Source of the DNA: an uncultured Burkholderiales bacterium
GTDB lineage: Bacteria; Pseudomonadota; Gammaproteobacteria; Burkholderiales; Burkholderiaceae_C
Direction of reading: 5' to 3'
Assembly: GCA_903892175.1 (NCBI GenBank)
Contig: CAITHK010000157.1
Coordinates: forward strand, 1-36,912
DNA: 36,912 bases
How positions within the stretch are numbered: the stretch's first letter is position 1; each line of letters starts with the position of its first letter. Made by a program: the position numbers and the translations under genes. The notes below the pieces were generated by a model. The model was given only the letters and a program-made list of their open reading frames with translations. It ran no database searches and was not told where the DNA came from. Positions 24,811-36,912 of the stretch are shown here, piece by piece.

Positions 24811-25896
24811 ATGAGTTCACCACAACACAGCGTGGTTTTGGGTGCGGGCCTGATGGGTCGCTTGTTGGCCCACAGCTTGGCAAGACTCGGTCACCGGGTT
24901 GAAGTGCACGAAGCTCTGGGCCCCGATGCACAAGGCGCAGCGGCCCGTGTGGCCGCGGCCATGCTGGCACCGCTGGCCGAATCGGCCATCACCGAACTGC
25001 CGGTGGTGCGCATGGGCCAGCACGCGCTGACGCGCTGGCCTGAATTGATGGGGCAGTTGCAGCAACCGGTTTTTTTTCAGCAAAACGGCACCTTGATCGT
25101 GTGGCACCGCCAAGACGCAGGCGAAGCCCAACGCTTTGAACAACTGCTGGCGCGCACCCACACCCAACTGCCCAGCCTACCCGCATCCCAAAGCCTGGAC
25201 ACAACAGCACTGGCGGCCTGCGAGCCCGCGTTGGATGGACGCTTTCAACGCGCCTTGTATTTGCCTGAGGAAGGCCAACTCGACAACCGCCAGTTGTTGG
25301 CGGCCTTGTTAGACAGCCTGCACACACAAGGCGTTGCACTGCACTGGCAAAGCCCAAAATCGCCCAGCGACTTTGCACCGGGCACACCGGGCCAACCCGA
25401 TTGGGTGTTTGATTGCCGTGGCCTGGGCGCGCGCACCGACTGGACACAGCTGCGCGGTGTGCGCGGCGAGGTGGTGCGCCTGCATGCACCCGAGGTCACG
25501 CTGCTGCGGCCCACGCGCTTGATTCATCCGCGTTACCCGATCTACATCGCGCCCAAAGAAGACCATGTGTTTGTGATTGGGGCCACCGAAATTGAAACCG
25601 AAGACCTGTCGCCTGCCAGCGTGCGCTCGACCCTGGAGTTGTTGAGCGCGGCCTACACCGTGCACAGTGGCTTTGCAGAGGCACGCATTTTGGAAATCAA
25701 CAGCCAAGCGCGCCCCACCCTGGCCGACAACCAGCCTGCGGTGCGCTGTTTGAGCCCGCGCTGCGTGCAACTCAACGGCTTGTACCGCCACGGCTTTTTG
25801 ATTGCACCGGCCATGCTCGACGTGGCGCTGGAATGGGTGGAGCACCAGAGCACTGAGCTTGCGGCAAAATTTGCATTGAAGTTTGAACATGTCTGA
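24811..25896 (+). CDS. thiO: FAD-dependent glycine oxidase ThiO
   Basis: A 361-residue D-amino-acid-oxidase-family flavoenzyme that oxidises glycine to dehydroglycine for thiazole synthesis in aerobes. The FAD motif is VLGAGLMGRLLAHSLA near residues 7-22. VFDCRGLGAR and VRGEVVRLHAPEV lie in the middle, and YRHGFLIAPAM near residues 320-330 is the substrate/flavin-binding segment. I start at ATG 24811 because the longer frame overlaps thiD's promoter and start. It overlaps thiS by eight bases and begins the thiO-thiS-thiG-thiE run. Confidence 0.93.
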   Translation: MSSPQHSVVLGAGLMGRLLAHSLARLGHRVEVHEALGPDAQGAAARVAAAMLAPLAESAITELPVVRMGQHALTRWPELMGQLQQPVFFQQNGTLIVWHRQDAGEAQRFEQLLARTHTQLPSLPASQSLDTTALAACEPALDGRFQRALYLPEEGQLDNRQLLAALLDSLHTQGVALHWQSPKSPSDFAPGTPGQPDWVFDCRGLGARTDWTQLRGVRGEVVRLHAPEVTLLRPTRLIHPRYPIYIAPKEDHVFVIGATEIETEDLSPASVRSTLELLSAAYTVHSGFAEARILEINSQARPTLADNQPAVRCLSPRCVQLNGLYRHGFLIAPAMLDVALEWVEHQSTELAAKFALKFEHV

Positions 25897-26104
25897 AACC
25901 ACCACCATCCGGGTGCTGATCAACCAAGCCCCACACGATCTGAGCGCAGGTGCCACATTGGCCGATGCGGTGCAACACGCAGGCATTCAGCCGCCGTTTG
26001 CTGCCGCCGTGAACCTGCAATTTGTACCGCGTACCCAATATGCCCAACACAGCTTGAATGACAACGACCAGATTGAATTGATCGCGCCCATCACGGGCGG
26101 TTGA
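25889..26104 (+). CDS. thiS: Sulfur carrier protein ThiS
   Basis: A 71-residue ubiquitin-like protein ending in the required GG (PITGG). Its C-terminal thiocarboxylate donates sulfur to thiazole synthase. ATLADAVQH and the acidic DNDQIELIAPI stretch are typical. I use the ATG at 25889 (MSETTT), which overlaps the thiO stop. ThiG starts 18 bases after the stop. ThiF, the adenylating partner, is not in the window. Confidence 0.94.
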   Translation: MSETTTIRVLINQAPHDLSAGATLADAVQHAGIQPPFAAAVNLQFVPRTQYAQHSLNDNDQIELIAPITGG

Positions 26105-26122
26105 TCGCAACCCCACCACACC

Positions 26123-26917
26123 ATGCCTCACACGACCTCTCTCACGCTCTACGGCGAAACCTTTGCCAGTCGCTTGCTGCTGGGCACCTCGCGCTACCCC
26201 TCACCCAGCGTGTTGCTGGCTGCCATTGAGCGCGCCAAGCCCGCCATGCTGACCGCCTCGTTGCGCCGACAAACCGGCAGCGGCGGTGAAGCCTCGCAAA
26301 GTTTTTGGAACCTGCTTCGCCAAGCCGGTGTGCCGGTGTTGCCCAACACCGCGGGTTGCCACAGCCTGCAAGAAGCCATCACCACCGCCGAGATGGCACG
26401 TGAGGTGTTTGAAACCGACTGGATCAAGCTGGAGCTGATCGGTGACGACTACACCTTGCAACCCGACACCTTGAACTTGCCCGAAGCAGCCAGCCGCTTG
26501 ATCAAAGCCGGCTTCAAAGTGCTGCCCTACTGCACCGAAGACCTGGTGTTGTGCCAACGCCTGGTGGACGTGGGCTGCCAAGCCGTGATGCCCTGGGCGG
26601 CACCCATTGGCACCGGCAAAGGCCCCGTCAACCCCACCGCCTTGCGCACACTGCGTGAGCGGCTGGATGTGCCGCTCATCGTCGATGCTGGACTGGGCTT
26701 GCCTTCGCACGCCTGCCAGGTGATGGAATGGGGCTACGACGCCGTGTTGCTCAACACCGCCGTGGCGCTGGCCCAAGACCCGGTGCGCATGGCCGGCGCG
26801 TTTGCCGACGCGGTGGATGCAGGCCACAGCGCTTATGTGGCGGGCGCCATGCAAGCGCAAGACAGCGCCCAACCCAGCACCCCCGTGTTGGGCACACCGT
26901 TTTGGCACCAAGCATGA
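26123..26917 (+). CDS. thiG: Thiazole synthase ThiG
   Basis: A 264-residue TIM-barrel enzyme that joins DXP, dehydroglycine and ThiS thiocarboxylate into the thiazole phosphate carboxylate. K102 in WIKLELIGDD is the Schiff-base lysine. TLQPDTLNL, MPWAAPIGTGKG (phosphate binding) and VDAGLGLPSHA are family landmarks. The stop overlaps the thiE ATG. Confidence 0.96.
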   Translation: MPHTTSLTLYGETFASRLLLGTSRYPSPSVLLAAIERAKPAMLTASLRRQTGSGGEASQSFWNLLRQAGVPVLPNTAGCHSLQEAITTAEMAREVFETDWIKLELIGDDYTLQPDTLNLPEAASRLIKAGFKVLPYCTEDLVLCQRLVDVGCQAVMPWAAPIGTGKGPVNPTALRTLRERLDVPLIVDAGLGLPSHACQVMEWGYDAVLLNTAVALAQDPVRMAGAFADAVDAGHSAYVAGAMQAQDSAQPSTPVLGTPFWHQA

Positions 26918-27810
26918 ACGCTCACGAGATCGCCCATGCCATTGCGCAACAACATGCCCACATGTTGGCCGGTGAGCCGCAAAGCCATGCACAAGCACCC
27001 TCGGACAACACCTTGACGCCCGAGATGGCGGGTGTTCTGAAAGGCTGTCGCCTGCTGGGCTTTTTGGAACACGACGCGCAGTGCGTGATGCACGCCTGGC
27101 AACAACAAAGCCTGCGTCTGGGTGGTTTTGATGTGAGCGCATGGCCTGTACACCCCGCAGACTTTGGCATCGCGCCCGCGCCCAGAGTCCACGCGTTTGC
27201 GCCCTGCCCGCACGCCTTGGGTTTGTACGCCGTCCTGCCAGATGCGCAGTGGGTGGGCCGCATGGCACGTGCTGGTGTGCCCACGGTGCAACTGCGTTTC
27301 AAGTCGGACGATGCCGCCGCCATTGCCCACGAGGTACACGCCGCCGTGGCCGCTGTGCAAGGCACCCAGGCTTTGCTGTTCATCAACGACCATTGGCAGG
27401 CCGCGATTGATGCAGGAGCCTATGGCGTGCATCTGGGCCAAGAGGACATGGCCGATGCCCCCTTGCAAACCATCCGCGCTGCAGGCCTGCGCTTGGGCTT
27501 GAGTACCCACGGCTACGCCGAGATGCTGCGCGCCGATGCGGTGTCACCCAGCTACATCGCGCTTGGGGCTGTGTTTCCCACCACCTTGAAGCGCATGGCC
27601 ACCGCACCACAAGGCATGGGACGTTTGCAGGCCTATGCCCGCTTGATGCAGCAGCACCCGTTGGTGGCCATTGGCGGCATTGACGAATCGCGCTTGTCTG
27701 CGGTGTTACAGACCGGTGTGGGTTCGGTGGCCATGGTGCGTGCCATCACCGATGCGCCAGATCCACAAGCGCGTGCACAAGCCTTGATGAAAATCATGCA
27801 GGCGGCCTAG
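26914..27810 (+). CDS. thiE: Thiamine-phosphate synthase with an N-terminal extension
   Basis: A 298-residue protein. The ThiE TIM barrel begins near residue 103 (LGLYAVLPDAQWVGRMARAG) and contains TVQLRFK, FINDHW, GVHLGQED, the family's STHG and GAVFPTTLKR. It couples HMP-PP and thiazole phosphate to thiamine phosphate. Typical ThiE is about 210 residues; here an extra 100-residue N-terminal part (with AWPVHPADFGIAPAPR before the barrel) has no motif I can name, although long N-termini occur in other betaproteobacterial ThiE proteins as I recall. It overlaps thiG by four bases, and its 3' end overlaps the convergent LysR gene by 17 bases. Confidence 0.92.
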   Translation: MNAHEIAHAIAQQHAHMLAGEPQSHAQAPSDNTLTPEMAGVLKGCRLLGFLEHDAQCVMHAWQQQSLRLGGFDVSAWPVHPADFGIAPAPRVHAFAPCPHALGLYAVLPDAQWVGRMARAGVPTVQLRFKSDDAAAIAHEVHAAVAAVQGTQALLFINDHWQAAIDAGAYGVHLGQEDMADAPLQTIRAAGLRLGLSTHGYAEMLRADAVSPSYIALGAVFPTTLKRMATAPQGMGRLQAYARLMQQHPLVAIGGIDESRLSAVLQTGVGSVAMVRAITDAPDPQARAQALMKIMQAA

Positions 27811-28738
27811 AAGAATGACTTTTCTCGTACCGCTGGAACAGCTTACAAACCAAACTGCGCATCCACATGTGACGCGAATCGTTGTCCGTGCTTTTGTGCC
27901 AGACCATTCGTACCTCATAAACAGGTGCATCGGTGATATCCCAGACACGGAGGTCTTGACGCAGTTGCAATTCACGGACAAACATTTCCGGGATGATGGC
28001 AATCAAATCTGTTTGACGGGCAATGTCTGGCATGGCGCTGAAGTGTCGTGATCGCAACACAATCCGATCTTCTAACTTCATCTTGGTCAGCATTTTTTCT
28101 ACGCTCCCGTGAAAAGTAGCTGTGGGTGATGCCACCGCAAAGCCAGATTGACGCAACTGCTCAAGGCTCAGAGTTTTTTGGACCCGCCCACTCATGGGTT
28201 TCCAATTCGAAGCAGTCACCGCCATATAACGCTCATGAAACAACAACTCTGAGCGGATGCCGCGGTTTTCTGGCGCCAAAATCCCCAACGCCAAATCAAT
28301 TTCACGAGATTCGAGTGCGTTTGTGACTTGGTTCGCGTTGACGGCAATGTTCGACAAGCTCGCGTTTGGCGCATCAGCCCGCAACGCAGATGCCAATTGG
28401 GGAAGAAACATCATTTCACCCAAATCCGACAGAGAAATCTTCCAATGCACATCACTGCTGACAGGGTCAAATTCTTGTTGCCCCACCAACTTGGACTCCA
28501 GGGCGAGCAATTGCTCGTACACATCGGTGGCAAGTTGTTCGCACATTCGGGTGGGCTTGAGTCCGGTTGGCGAACGAACAAATAACTCATCCCCAAAATA
28601 GTCACGCAAGCGCGCAAGCGCATTGCTCGTCGCAGGCTGAGACAAAGACAGTGACTTACCCGCCAACGTGACCGAGCCAGTTCGATGAATGGCCACCAAC
28701 ACGTGCAAAAGATTCAGATCGAGTTGACGGAAATTCAT
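27794..28738 (-). CDS. LysR family transcriptional regulator
   Basis: A 314-residue regulator of the NodD/PcpR-like branch: DLNLLHVLVAIHRTGSVTLAGKSL in parts, then LSQPATSNALARLRDYFGDELFVRS forms the DNA-binding helix-turn-helix and wing in the first 65 residues. The effector domain follows (VHWKISLSDLGEMMFLP). TGAGGAG lies about ten bases upstream of its ATG. It diverges from the 2-oxoacid ferredoxin oxidoreductase genes across 148 bases, so it probably controls them. Its 3' end overlaps thiE. Its codon choice is visibly less GC-rich than the thi genes. Confidence 0.9.
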   Translation of the reverse strand: MNFRQLDLNLLHVLVAIHRTGSVTLAGKSLSLSQPATSNALARLRDYFGDELFVRSPTGLKPTRMCEQLATDVYEQLLALESKLVGQQEFDPVSSDVHWKISLSDLGEMMFLPQLASALRADAPNASLSNIAVNANQVTNALESREIDLALGILAPENRGIRSELLFHERYMAVTASNWKPMSGRVQKTLSLEQLRQSGFAVASPTATFHGSVEKMLTKMKLEDRIVLRSRHFSAMPDIARQTDLIAIIPEMFVRELQLRQDLRVWDITDAPVYEVRMVWHKSTDNDSRHMWMRSLVCKLFQRYEKSHSSRPPA

Positions 28739-28766
28739 AAGCTGCGACTCCTCAGGGTAATGCCTA

Positions 28767-28791
28767 ATTATTCATAAAACAAATGAATAAT
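28767..28791. promoter_or_regulatory. Perfect 9-bp inverted repeat, candidate LysR operator
   Basis: ATTATTCAT (28767-28775) and ATGAATAAT (28783-28791) are exact reverse complements separated by AAAACAA. The site lies 29 bases upstream of the regulator's start and about 95 upstream of the oxidoreductase ATG, inside a strongly A/T-rich spacer (28739-28886). Location and symmetry suit the binding site of the divergent LysR protein. Confidence 0.6.
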
Positions 28792-28886
28792 ATTTGATTT
28801 ATCCATTTGCTAAATGCTGAAATCTATCCTAAATTGATTTGAATTCTGGATTCACGACAGAGTTCACCAATAAGGAAATTACAGAA

Positions 28887-31054
28887 ATGGCTGAACGTTC
28901 ATTCCTTGCGGAGGTTGAAAAACTCAAGCTCGGTGCCGGCGAAGAATTTCACGGCGAGGGCATTTTGGCTGTGACCAAAGCCTTATTACAGTCTGGCGTG
29001 TCCTATGTAGCGGGTTACCAAGGCGCGCCCATCTCACATTTGATGGACGTGCTCACAGACGCCAACGATATTTTGTCGGAGCTGGGCGTTCACTTTGAAC
29101 ACAGTGCCTCTGAGGCCACAGCCACCGCCACCTTGGCAGCGTCTGTGAATTACCCACTGCGAGGTGCGGTGACGTTCAAATCAACCGTGGGCACCAATGT
29201 GGCCTCAGATGCTTTGGCCAACCTGGCGTCCGGCGGGGTCATTGGCGGAGCCATGCTGATTGTGGGTGAGGACTACGGCGAAGGCTCCAGCATCATGCAA
29301 GAGCGCTCACACGCGTTCGCCATGAAATCACAAGTCTGGTTGCTTGATCCCAGGCCCAATCTGCCCAGCATCGTCAATGCCGTTGAAAAAGGCTTTGAGT
29401 TGTCAGAGGCCAGCAACACCCCCGTGATGCTGGAGCTGCGAATCCGTGCCTGCCATGTGCATGGTCAATTTCCGACCAAAGATAACGTACGCCCCACCTT
29501 CACACTGAAGGATGCCATTGAACACCCCAAGCGTGACGTCAGCCGAATCGTGTTGCCGCCGTCCAGCTATTTGCACGAGCAAGAAAAAATCAAAGAACGT
29601 TGGCCAGCGGCCGTTAAATTCATTCAAGACCAGGGGTTGAATGAATTTTTTTCGAGCTCAGCGAAAGACTTTGGCATTGTGCTGCAAGGCGGCATGTACA
29701 ACGGCGTGCTTCGCGCCTTGGAAGTGCTGGGTTTGGCCAATGCGTTTGGCGAGTCTCAAATTCCGCTGTATGTGCTGAATGTCACCTACCCTTTGGTGGA
29801 CGATGAATTCAAAACCTTTTGCACGGGCAAGCGTGGACTGATGATTGTGGAAGAAGGTCAACCCGACTTCATTGAGCAAAATATCCATTCCATTTTGCGC
29901 AAAGCCGATTTGCAAACATCCGTTCACGGCAAAGAATTTCTGCCCATGGCCGGCGAATACACAGGCGGCGTCATTTTGCAAGGCGTGAAAAGTTTCATCA
30001 AACTGTATGCCCCCGAATTGCTGAGTGCGTCAGCGCATGACGAGCACGCGGCGCAAAGCTCAGCGCTGGTCACCCAGGCTGTTGCCGACGCCACTGCGCA
30101 AGTCCTGCCTCGCCCGCCTTCCTTTTGCACAGGCTGCCCTGAGCGCCCCATCTTCACAGCCATCAAAATGCTCGAAAAGGAATTAGGGCCACGGCACATC
30201 AGCTGTGACATTGGCTGTCACCTCTTTTCAATCTTGCCCCCATTCAATGTGGGCGCTACGACCATGGGCTATGGTCTTGGCTGGGCGGGCGCATCTGCGT
30301 TCAATACGCCTGAAACCCAACACCGCACCATGGCCATCATGGGCGATGGAGGCTTTTGGCACAACGGCCTGACCAGCGGCGTGGGCAATGCAGTCTTCAA
30401 CCAAACGGACAACGTTTTATTGGTGGTGGACAACGGCTATTCAGCCGCTACGGGTGGACAAGACGTTTTGTCTTCGAAGGCGATCAACCCCATTCGCAGC
30501 ACCAACAACCCGATCGAAAAAGCCGTCAAGGGTGTGGGTGTCAATTGGGTGAAAACCGTCACGCACACCTACAGCCTGGATCAAATGCGAGGTGCGCTAA
30601 GGGATGCCTTAACAACCTCAACCCGAGGTCCTAAAGTGGTTGTGGCGCAAAGCGAGTGCATGCTGAACCGCCAACGTCGGGTGAAACCGCAAATTCGCCA
30701 GCTCATCCAAAAAGGCGAGCGGGTGGTTCGCGAGAAGTTCGGCGTTGACCCCGACACTTGCACAGGAGACCACTCTTGCATACGTTTGTCGGGTTGCCCC
30801 TCATTGAGCATCAAAGCGAACCCAGACCCCTTGCGATCAGATCCGGTGGCAGCGGTGGCCGACAGTTGCGTGGGATGCGGATTGTGTGGCGAAGTGGCCC
30901 ATGCGGCCGTTTTGTGCCCCTCGTTTTACCGTGCCGAAATCATCAACAACCCCAATGGATGGGATCGGCTTAAAGTAAAAATTCGCAAATGGGTCATTGG
31001 CCATTTGCAAAACCGCATTGAACGTCGTCTGGATGGTATTTCGGCTGCGGCTTG

Positions 31055-31055
<1 letters not shown>
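28887..31055 (+). CDS. 2-oxoacid (indolepyruvate-type) ferredoxin oxidoreductase, alpha subunit
   Basis: A 722-residue TPP-dependent enzyme subunit of the IorA family, catalysing aryl/branched 2-oxoacid + CoA + oxidised ferredoxin to acyl-CoA, CO2 and reduced ferredoxin. The N-terminal pyrimidine-binding domain (GYQGAPISHLMDV) is followed by the PP domain with CDIGCHLFSILPPFN, GDGGFWHNGLTSG and VDNGYSAATGG. The C-terminal Cys-rich region (TCTGDHSCIRLSGCP and DSCVGCGLCGEVAHAAVLCP) binds iron-sulfur clusters. AAGGAA precedes the ATG at 28887; an upstream TTG start is less likely. The beta gene follows with a one-base overlap. Exact oxoacid is unknown. Confidence 0.9.
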
Positions 31056-34162
<3,107 letters not shown>

Positions 34163-34166
<4 letters not shown>

Positions 34167-35482
34167 ACACCTGGCAATTTGCTGCTTGCCTCATGCTAGG
34201 AGGCTCCACGGTTTTGCTTTTCATTGGCATGCCGGTCGCGCTGACCTTCATTGGCATCAACATTGTGGGTGCCTGGCTTTACATGGGCGCAGAGCCGGGA
34301 TTGGTGCAGCTCGTTCGCAGCAGTGTGAGCTCTGTCATGGCCTTTTCACTCACGCCCATTCCGCTGTTTGTGCTCATGGGCGAAATTTTGTTTCATACAG
34401 GCCTGGCCTTCAAAGTCATTGAAGGCGTCGAACGACTCATCATGCATGTACCGGGTCGCTTGGCCGTGGTGGCCGTTGTGGCTGGCACGGTTTTTTCTGC
34501 CATTTCAGGGTCCACCATCGCCACCACGGCCATGCTGGGCTCTCTCATGCTGCCTGTCATGTTGGCCAGGGGCTATCACCCCACCATTGCCACAGGTCCC
34601 ATCATGGCCATTGGCGCTGTCGACATGCTCATCCCACCTTCGGCGCTTACCGTTTTGTTGGGTTCATTGTCTGGTATCTCTATTTCTAAGCTGCTCATCG
34701 GCGGCGTGTTACCCGGCATCTTGTTGTCCATATCTTTCGTGGCATGGATCATCATTCGGGTGCGCATCAGCCCTCATTTAGCACCCAATGAAACCAGTGT
34801 TGTCCATCACAAGGGATGGGAGCGCTGGCAGCCATTTTTTGCCTATGTATTGCCCACCCTTTCCATCTTCGGTGTGGTGGTTGGCGCTTTGGCCGCAGGT
34901 TGGGCCACCCCCACCGAATGCGCGGCACTGGGGGCCTTTGCCACCATGGTGTTGGCCGCTTTTTACAAAGCGCTCAAATGGCAGGCCGTGCTGAAGTCCC
35001 TCAAGGGCACAGCAGGTATTTCGGGCATGATTTTGTTCATTATTTTGGGCGCCACGACATTTGCCCAAATTTTGTCGTTCTCAGGGGCCAGTACCGGCTT
35101 GGTGCAATTCATCACAGGACAGGGTTTGTCTAGCGCCTGGATTGTGGTGGGCATGATGCTGATGCTCATTTTCTTGGGCATCTTTGTGGATCAGGTGAGC
35201 ATGATGATGATCACGCTGCCCATCTTCATGCCTATCGTGACAGCGCTTGGCATTGACCCCATTTGGTTTGGTGTGATGTTCCTCATTTGCATGCAATTGG
35301 GTTTGCTGCTGCCGCCTCACGGCTTGCTGCTCATGACCATGCGCGGTGTCGCCCCCTCATCAGTGACCATGGCACATATTTTCGTGGCCGTGGTGCCTTA
35401 TGTGGTCATGAGTTTGATTTTGTTGTTGGCGGTCTTCTTCATTCCAGGCATTGCCACGTGGCTGCCCGGATGGATTGGTTAA
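34163..35482 (+). CDS. TRAP transporter large permease (DctM family)
   Basis: A 439-residue inner-membrane protein with about eleven to twelve hydrophobic segments. SLTPIPLFVLMGEIL, SGSTIATTAMLGSLMLPVM and PPSALTVLLGSLSGIS are hallmark segments of the Na+-coupled translocation subunit. The second half has GIFVDQVSMMMITLPIFMPI in pieces and LGLLLPPHGLLLMTMRG. It completes the importer encoded downstream of the oxidoreductase, suggesting that the TRAP ligand feeds that enzyme. Confidence 0.92.
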
Positions 35483-35501
35483 TCAAATCTCCCTATGAAA
35501 G

Positions 35502-35512
35502 GGGGAAACCCC
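35502..35512 (+). other. Small hairpin in the leader of the LivJ-like gene
   Basis: GGGG-AAA-CCCC forms a 4-bp stem shortly after the large-permease stop. No T run follows, so it is not a convincing intrinsic terminator. The rest of the 120-base spacer (35483-35602) shows a T-rich stretch near 35572-35580 and then the ribosome binding site of the next gene. Confidence 0.25.
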
Positions 35513-35602
35513 GGGTTCTCTGGAGTTCAGTTTCGGCAAAGAATTGTGGGTTGTCATCTGGGCACGGGCTTTCTTTTTTATCGGTCTCATCAGGAGTTCA
35601 TC

Positions 35603-36787
35603 ATGTCTTTTCCGCTCGCTAAAAGTCTTGTCACCCTCTCTGCAGCAGCCACGTTGGCTATCCAACCTGCGCTAGCTGCTGATAAAGTGAAGGTTGGATT
35701 TGTAAGCACGCTCTCAGGTCCTTCTGCGGCCTTGGGCGTGGACATTCGTGATGCCTTTATGTTGGCCGTCAAACTCAACGGCGGCAAACTGGGCGGCTTG
35801 CCAGCCGAAGTTTCCATCTCTGACGACCAATTCAAACCCGATGTGGGCAAGCAATTGTTTGAGCGCTATGTCAAACGCGACAAAGTGGACTTCTTAACAG
35901 GCGTGGTGTTCTCCAACATCATGTTGGCTGGCTTGCCTGAGGCCATTGACAGCAAAACCATTTACCTTAGCCCCAATGCCGCCCCCTCGCCTATTGCTGG
36001 CGCGCAGTGCACGCCTTACTTTTTCGCAGTCTCGTGGCCCAACGATGCCTACCATGAAGCAGCGGGTCAATATGCCACTAACCTCAAGGTCAAGTCCGCC
36101 TATTTGCTCGCCCCCAACTACCAAGCTGGCAAAGATTCATTGGCTGGTTTCAAACGTTTCTTCAAAGGTAATGTGACGGGCGAGGTTTATACCAAGCTCG
36201 GTCAGTTGGACTACTCTGCGGAATTGGCCGAAATTCGCGCTGCCAAACCAGAAGTGGTTTACACCTTCTTGCCTGGTGGCATGGGAATCAACTTCATCAA
36301 GCAGTTCATGGCCGCGGGCTTGAACAAAGACATTCGACTCATTCAACCGGGGTTCGGCGCAGACCAAGACGTGATTCACGCAGTAGGCAACGACATGCTG
36401 GGCATTTTTGACACGGCCCACTGGGGCCTTGACCTGCCCAACGAGGCCAATAAGAAATTCGTGGCCGAGTTTGAAAAAGAATACAAGCGTCTGCCCACTT
36501 TGTACGCGGCCCAAGGTTACGACACCGCGCTGCTCATGGATGCTGCCGTGCGTGCTGCCAATGGCAAGATTGAAGACAAAGAAGCCCTGATCAAAACGCT
36601 CAAGACCGTGAAGTTCAATTCAGTGCGCGGCGACTTCCGTTTCAATACCAACCACTATCCCATCCAAAATTACTATCTGCGTGAAGTTCAAAGAGACTCT
36701 CAAGGTCGATTGGTCAACCGCATTGTGGGTCAACCGATCATGACCAACCACGGCGACGCCTATGTCAAAGACTGCCCCATGAAGTAA
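35603..36787 (+). CDS. ABC transporter substrate-binding protein, branched-chain amino acid (LivJ/HAAT) type
   Basis: A 394-residue secreted protein. The signal peptide runs to ALA-A near residue 26 (LAIQPALAADKVKVGF). VGFVSTLSGPSAALGVDIRDAF is the type-I periplasmic fold opening of the Liv/HAAT family; DQFKPDVGKQLFERYVKRDKVDF follows. AGGAG sits six bases before the ATG at 35603; a longer open frame upstream covers leader sequence without family resemblance. In the betaproteobacterial context such proteins often bind aromatic acids rather than amino acids. A LivH-type permease gene follows after 20 bases. Confidence 0.88.
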   Translation: MSFPLAKSLVTLSAAATLAIQPALAADKVKVGFVSTLSGPSAALGVDIRDAFMLAVKLNGGKLGGLPAEVSISDDQFKPDVGKQLFERYVKRDKVDFLTGVVFSNIMLAGLPEAIDSKTIYLSPNAAPSPIAGAQCTPYFFAVSWPNDAYHEAAGQYATNLKVKSAYLLAPNYQAGKDSLAGFKRFFKGNVTGEVYTKLGQLDYSAELAEIRAAKPEVVYTFLPGGMGINFIKQFMAAGLNKDIRLIQPGFGADQDVIHAVGNDMLGIFDTAHWGLDLPNEANKKFVAEFEKEYKRLPTLYAAQGYDTALLMDAAVRAANGKIEDKEALIKTLKTVKFNSVRGDFRFNTNHYPIQNYYLREVQRDSQGRLVNRIVGQPIMTNHGDAYVKDCPMK

Positions 36788-36807
36788 CAGGGGGTAAGGT
36801 TCATCGC

Positions 36808-36912
36808 ATGAGCAGTATTTTGTTTTTGGAGCAGGCCTTGAATGGCCTGCAGTTTGGTTTGATGTTGTTTTTGCTAGCGTCTGGGCTCACGCTGGTGTTT
36901 GGCATCATGGAC
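36808..36912 (+). CDS. Branched-chain amino acid ABC transporter permease (LivH type), 5' part
   Basis: The first 35 codons are in the window: an acidic/hydrophobic start (SSILFLEQALNGLQFG) and a first membrane segment LMLFLLASGLTLVFGIMD. The QALNGLQFG-x-x-LFLLASGLTLVFGIMD pattern is characteristic of LivH-family permeases. The gene runs off the right edge, and the rest of the transporter (LivM, LivG, LivF) would be expected beyond it. Confidence 0.85.
   Translation, partial: MSSILFLEQALNGLQFGLMLFLLASGLTLVFGIMD

Noticed and set aside
23837-24814. A 325-codon open frame on the + strand
   Set aside because: It is antisense to thiD, which is complete and has the expected motifs.
35502-35512. 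Intrinsic terminator after the TRAP genes
   Set aside because: The stem is only 4 bp and no T run follows, so termination is not supported.

Overview
The window looks like a chromosomal segment of a betaproteobacterium, most likely Burkholderiales/Comamonadaceae (Limnohabitans/Rhodoferax/Polaromonas-like). This is inferred from gene content and style: NMT1/THI5-type ABC importers, a cysI-DUF934-cysH-cysD-cysN sulfate operon, a seven-iron ferredoxin next to a type-2 ferredoxin reductase, a TctC-type binding protein, and moderately GC-rich, tightly packed operons. No rRNA, tRNA, insertion sequence or CRISPR array was seen.

Region 1 (1-1016) is an edge: the first codons of a leftward gene, then a 5'-truncated TctC-type binding-protein gene closed by a strong hairpin terminator. 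Region 2 (1015-10089) is a catabolic locus. A leftward run carries an isochorismatase-fold cysteine hydrolase (frameshifted near its 3' end), a periplasmic binding protein, an SDR dehydrogenase, a dihydroorotase/hydantoinase-type cyclic amidase, an ABC ATPase and permease, a LOG-family nucleotide phosphoribohydrolase and a DUF3830 protein. Diverging from it are a LysR regulator and a ring-opening amidohydrolase of the barbiturase/cyanuric acid hydrolase family. Together they suggest import and stepwise hydrolysis of a cyclic ureide or pyrimidine-like ring.

Region 3 (10134-17715) is assimilatory sulfate reduction: TSUP transporter, siroheme sulfite/nitrite reductase, DUF934, APS reductase, CysD and CysN, then ferredoxin and ferredoxin-NADP reductase, which probably supply electrons because no CysJ is present.

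Region 4 (17745-27810) is a thiamine region. A TPP riboswitch precedes a six-gene, translationally coupled operon encoding LuxE-like acyl-adenylating and LuxC-like acyl-reductase proteins, a ThiXYZ-like importer and an SDR. Convergent with it is thiD; diverging from thiD is thiO-thiS-thiG-thiE. The riboswitch-controlled LuxE/LuxC/SDR set next to thiD is the most unusual part: it could import an oxidised (carboxylated) thiamine precursor and reduce it to the alcohol that ThiD phosphorylates. That function is inference.

Region 5 (27794-36912) looks more A/T-rich. It holds a LysR regulator, a two-gene 2-oxoacid (indolepyruvate-type) ferredoxin oxidoreductase, a complete DctPQM TRAP importer, and the start of a branched-chain amino acid-type ABC importer. 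A perfect 9-bp inverted repeat lies between the regulator and the oxidoreductase genes. The set suggests uptake and oxidative decarboxylation of an aryl or branched 2-oxoacid or its precursor.
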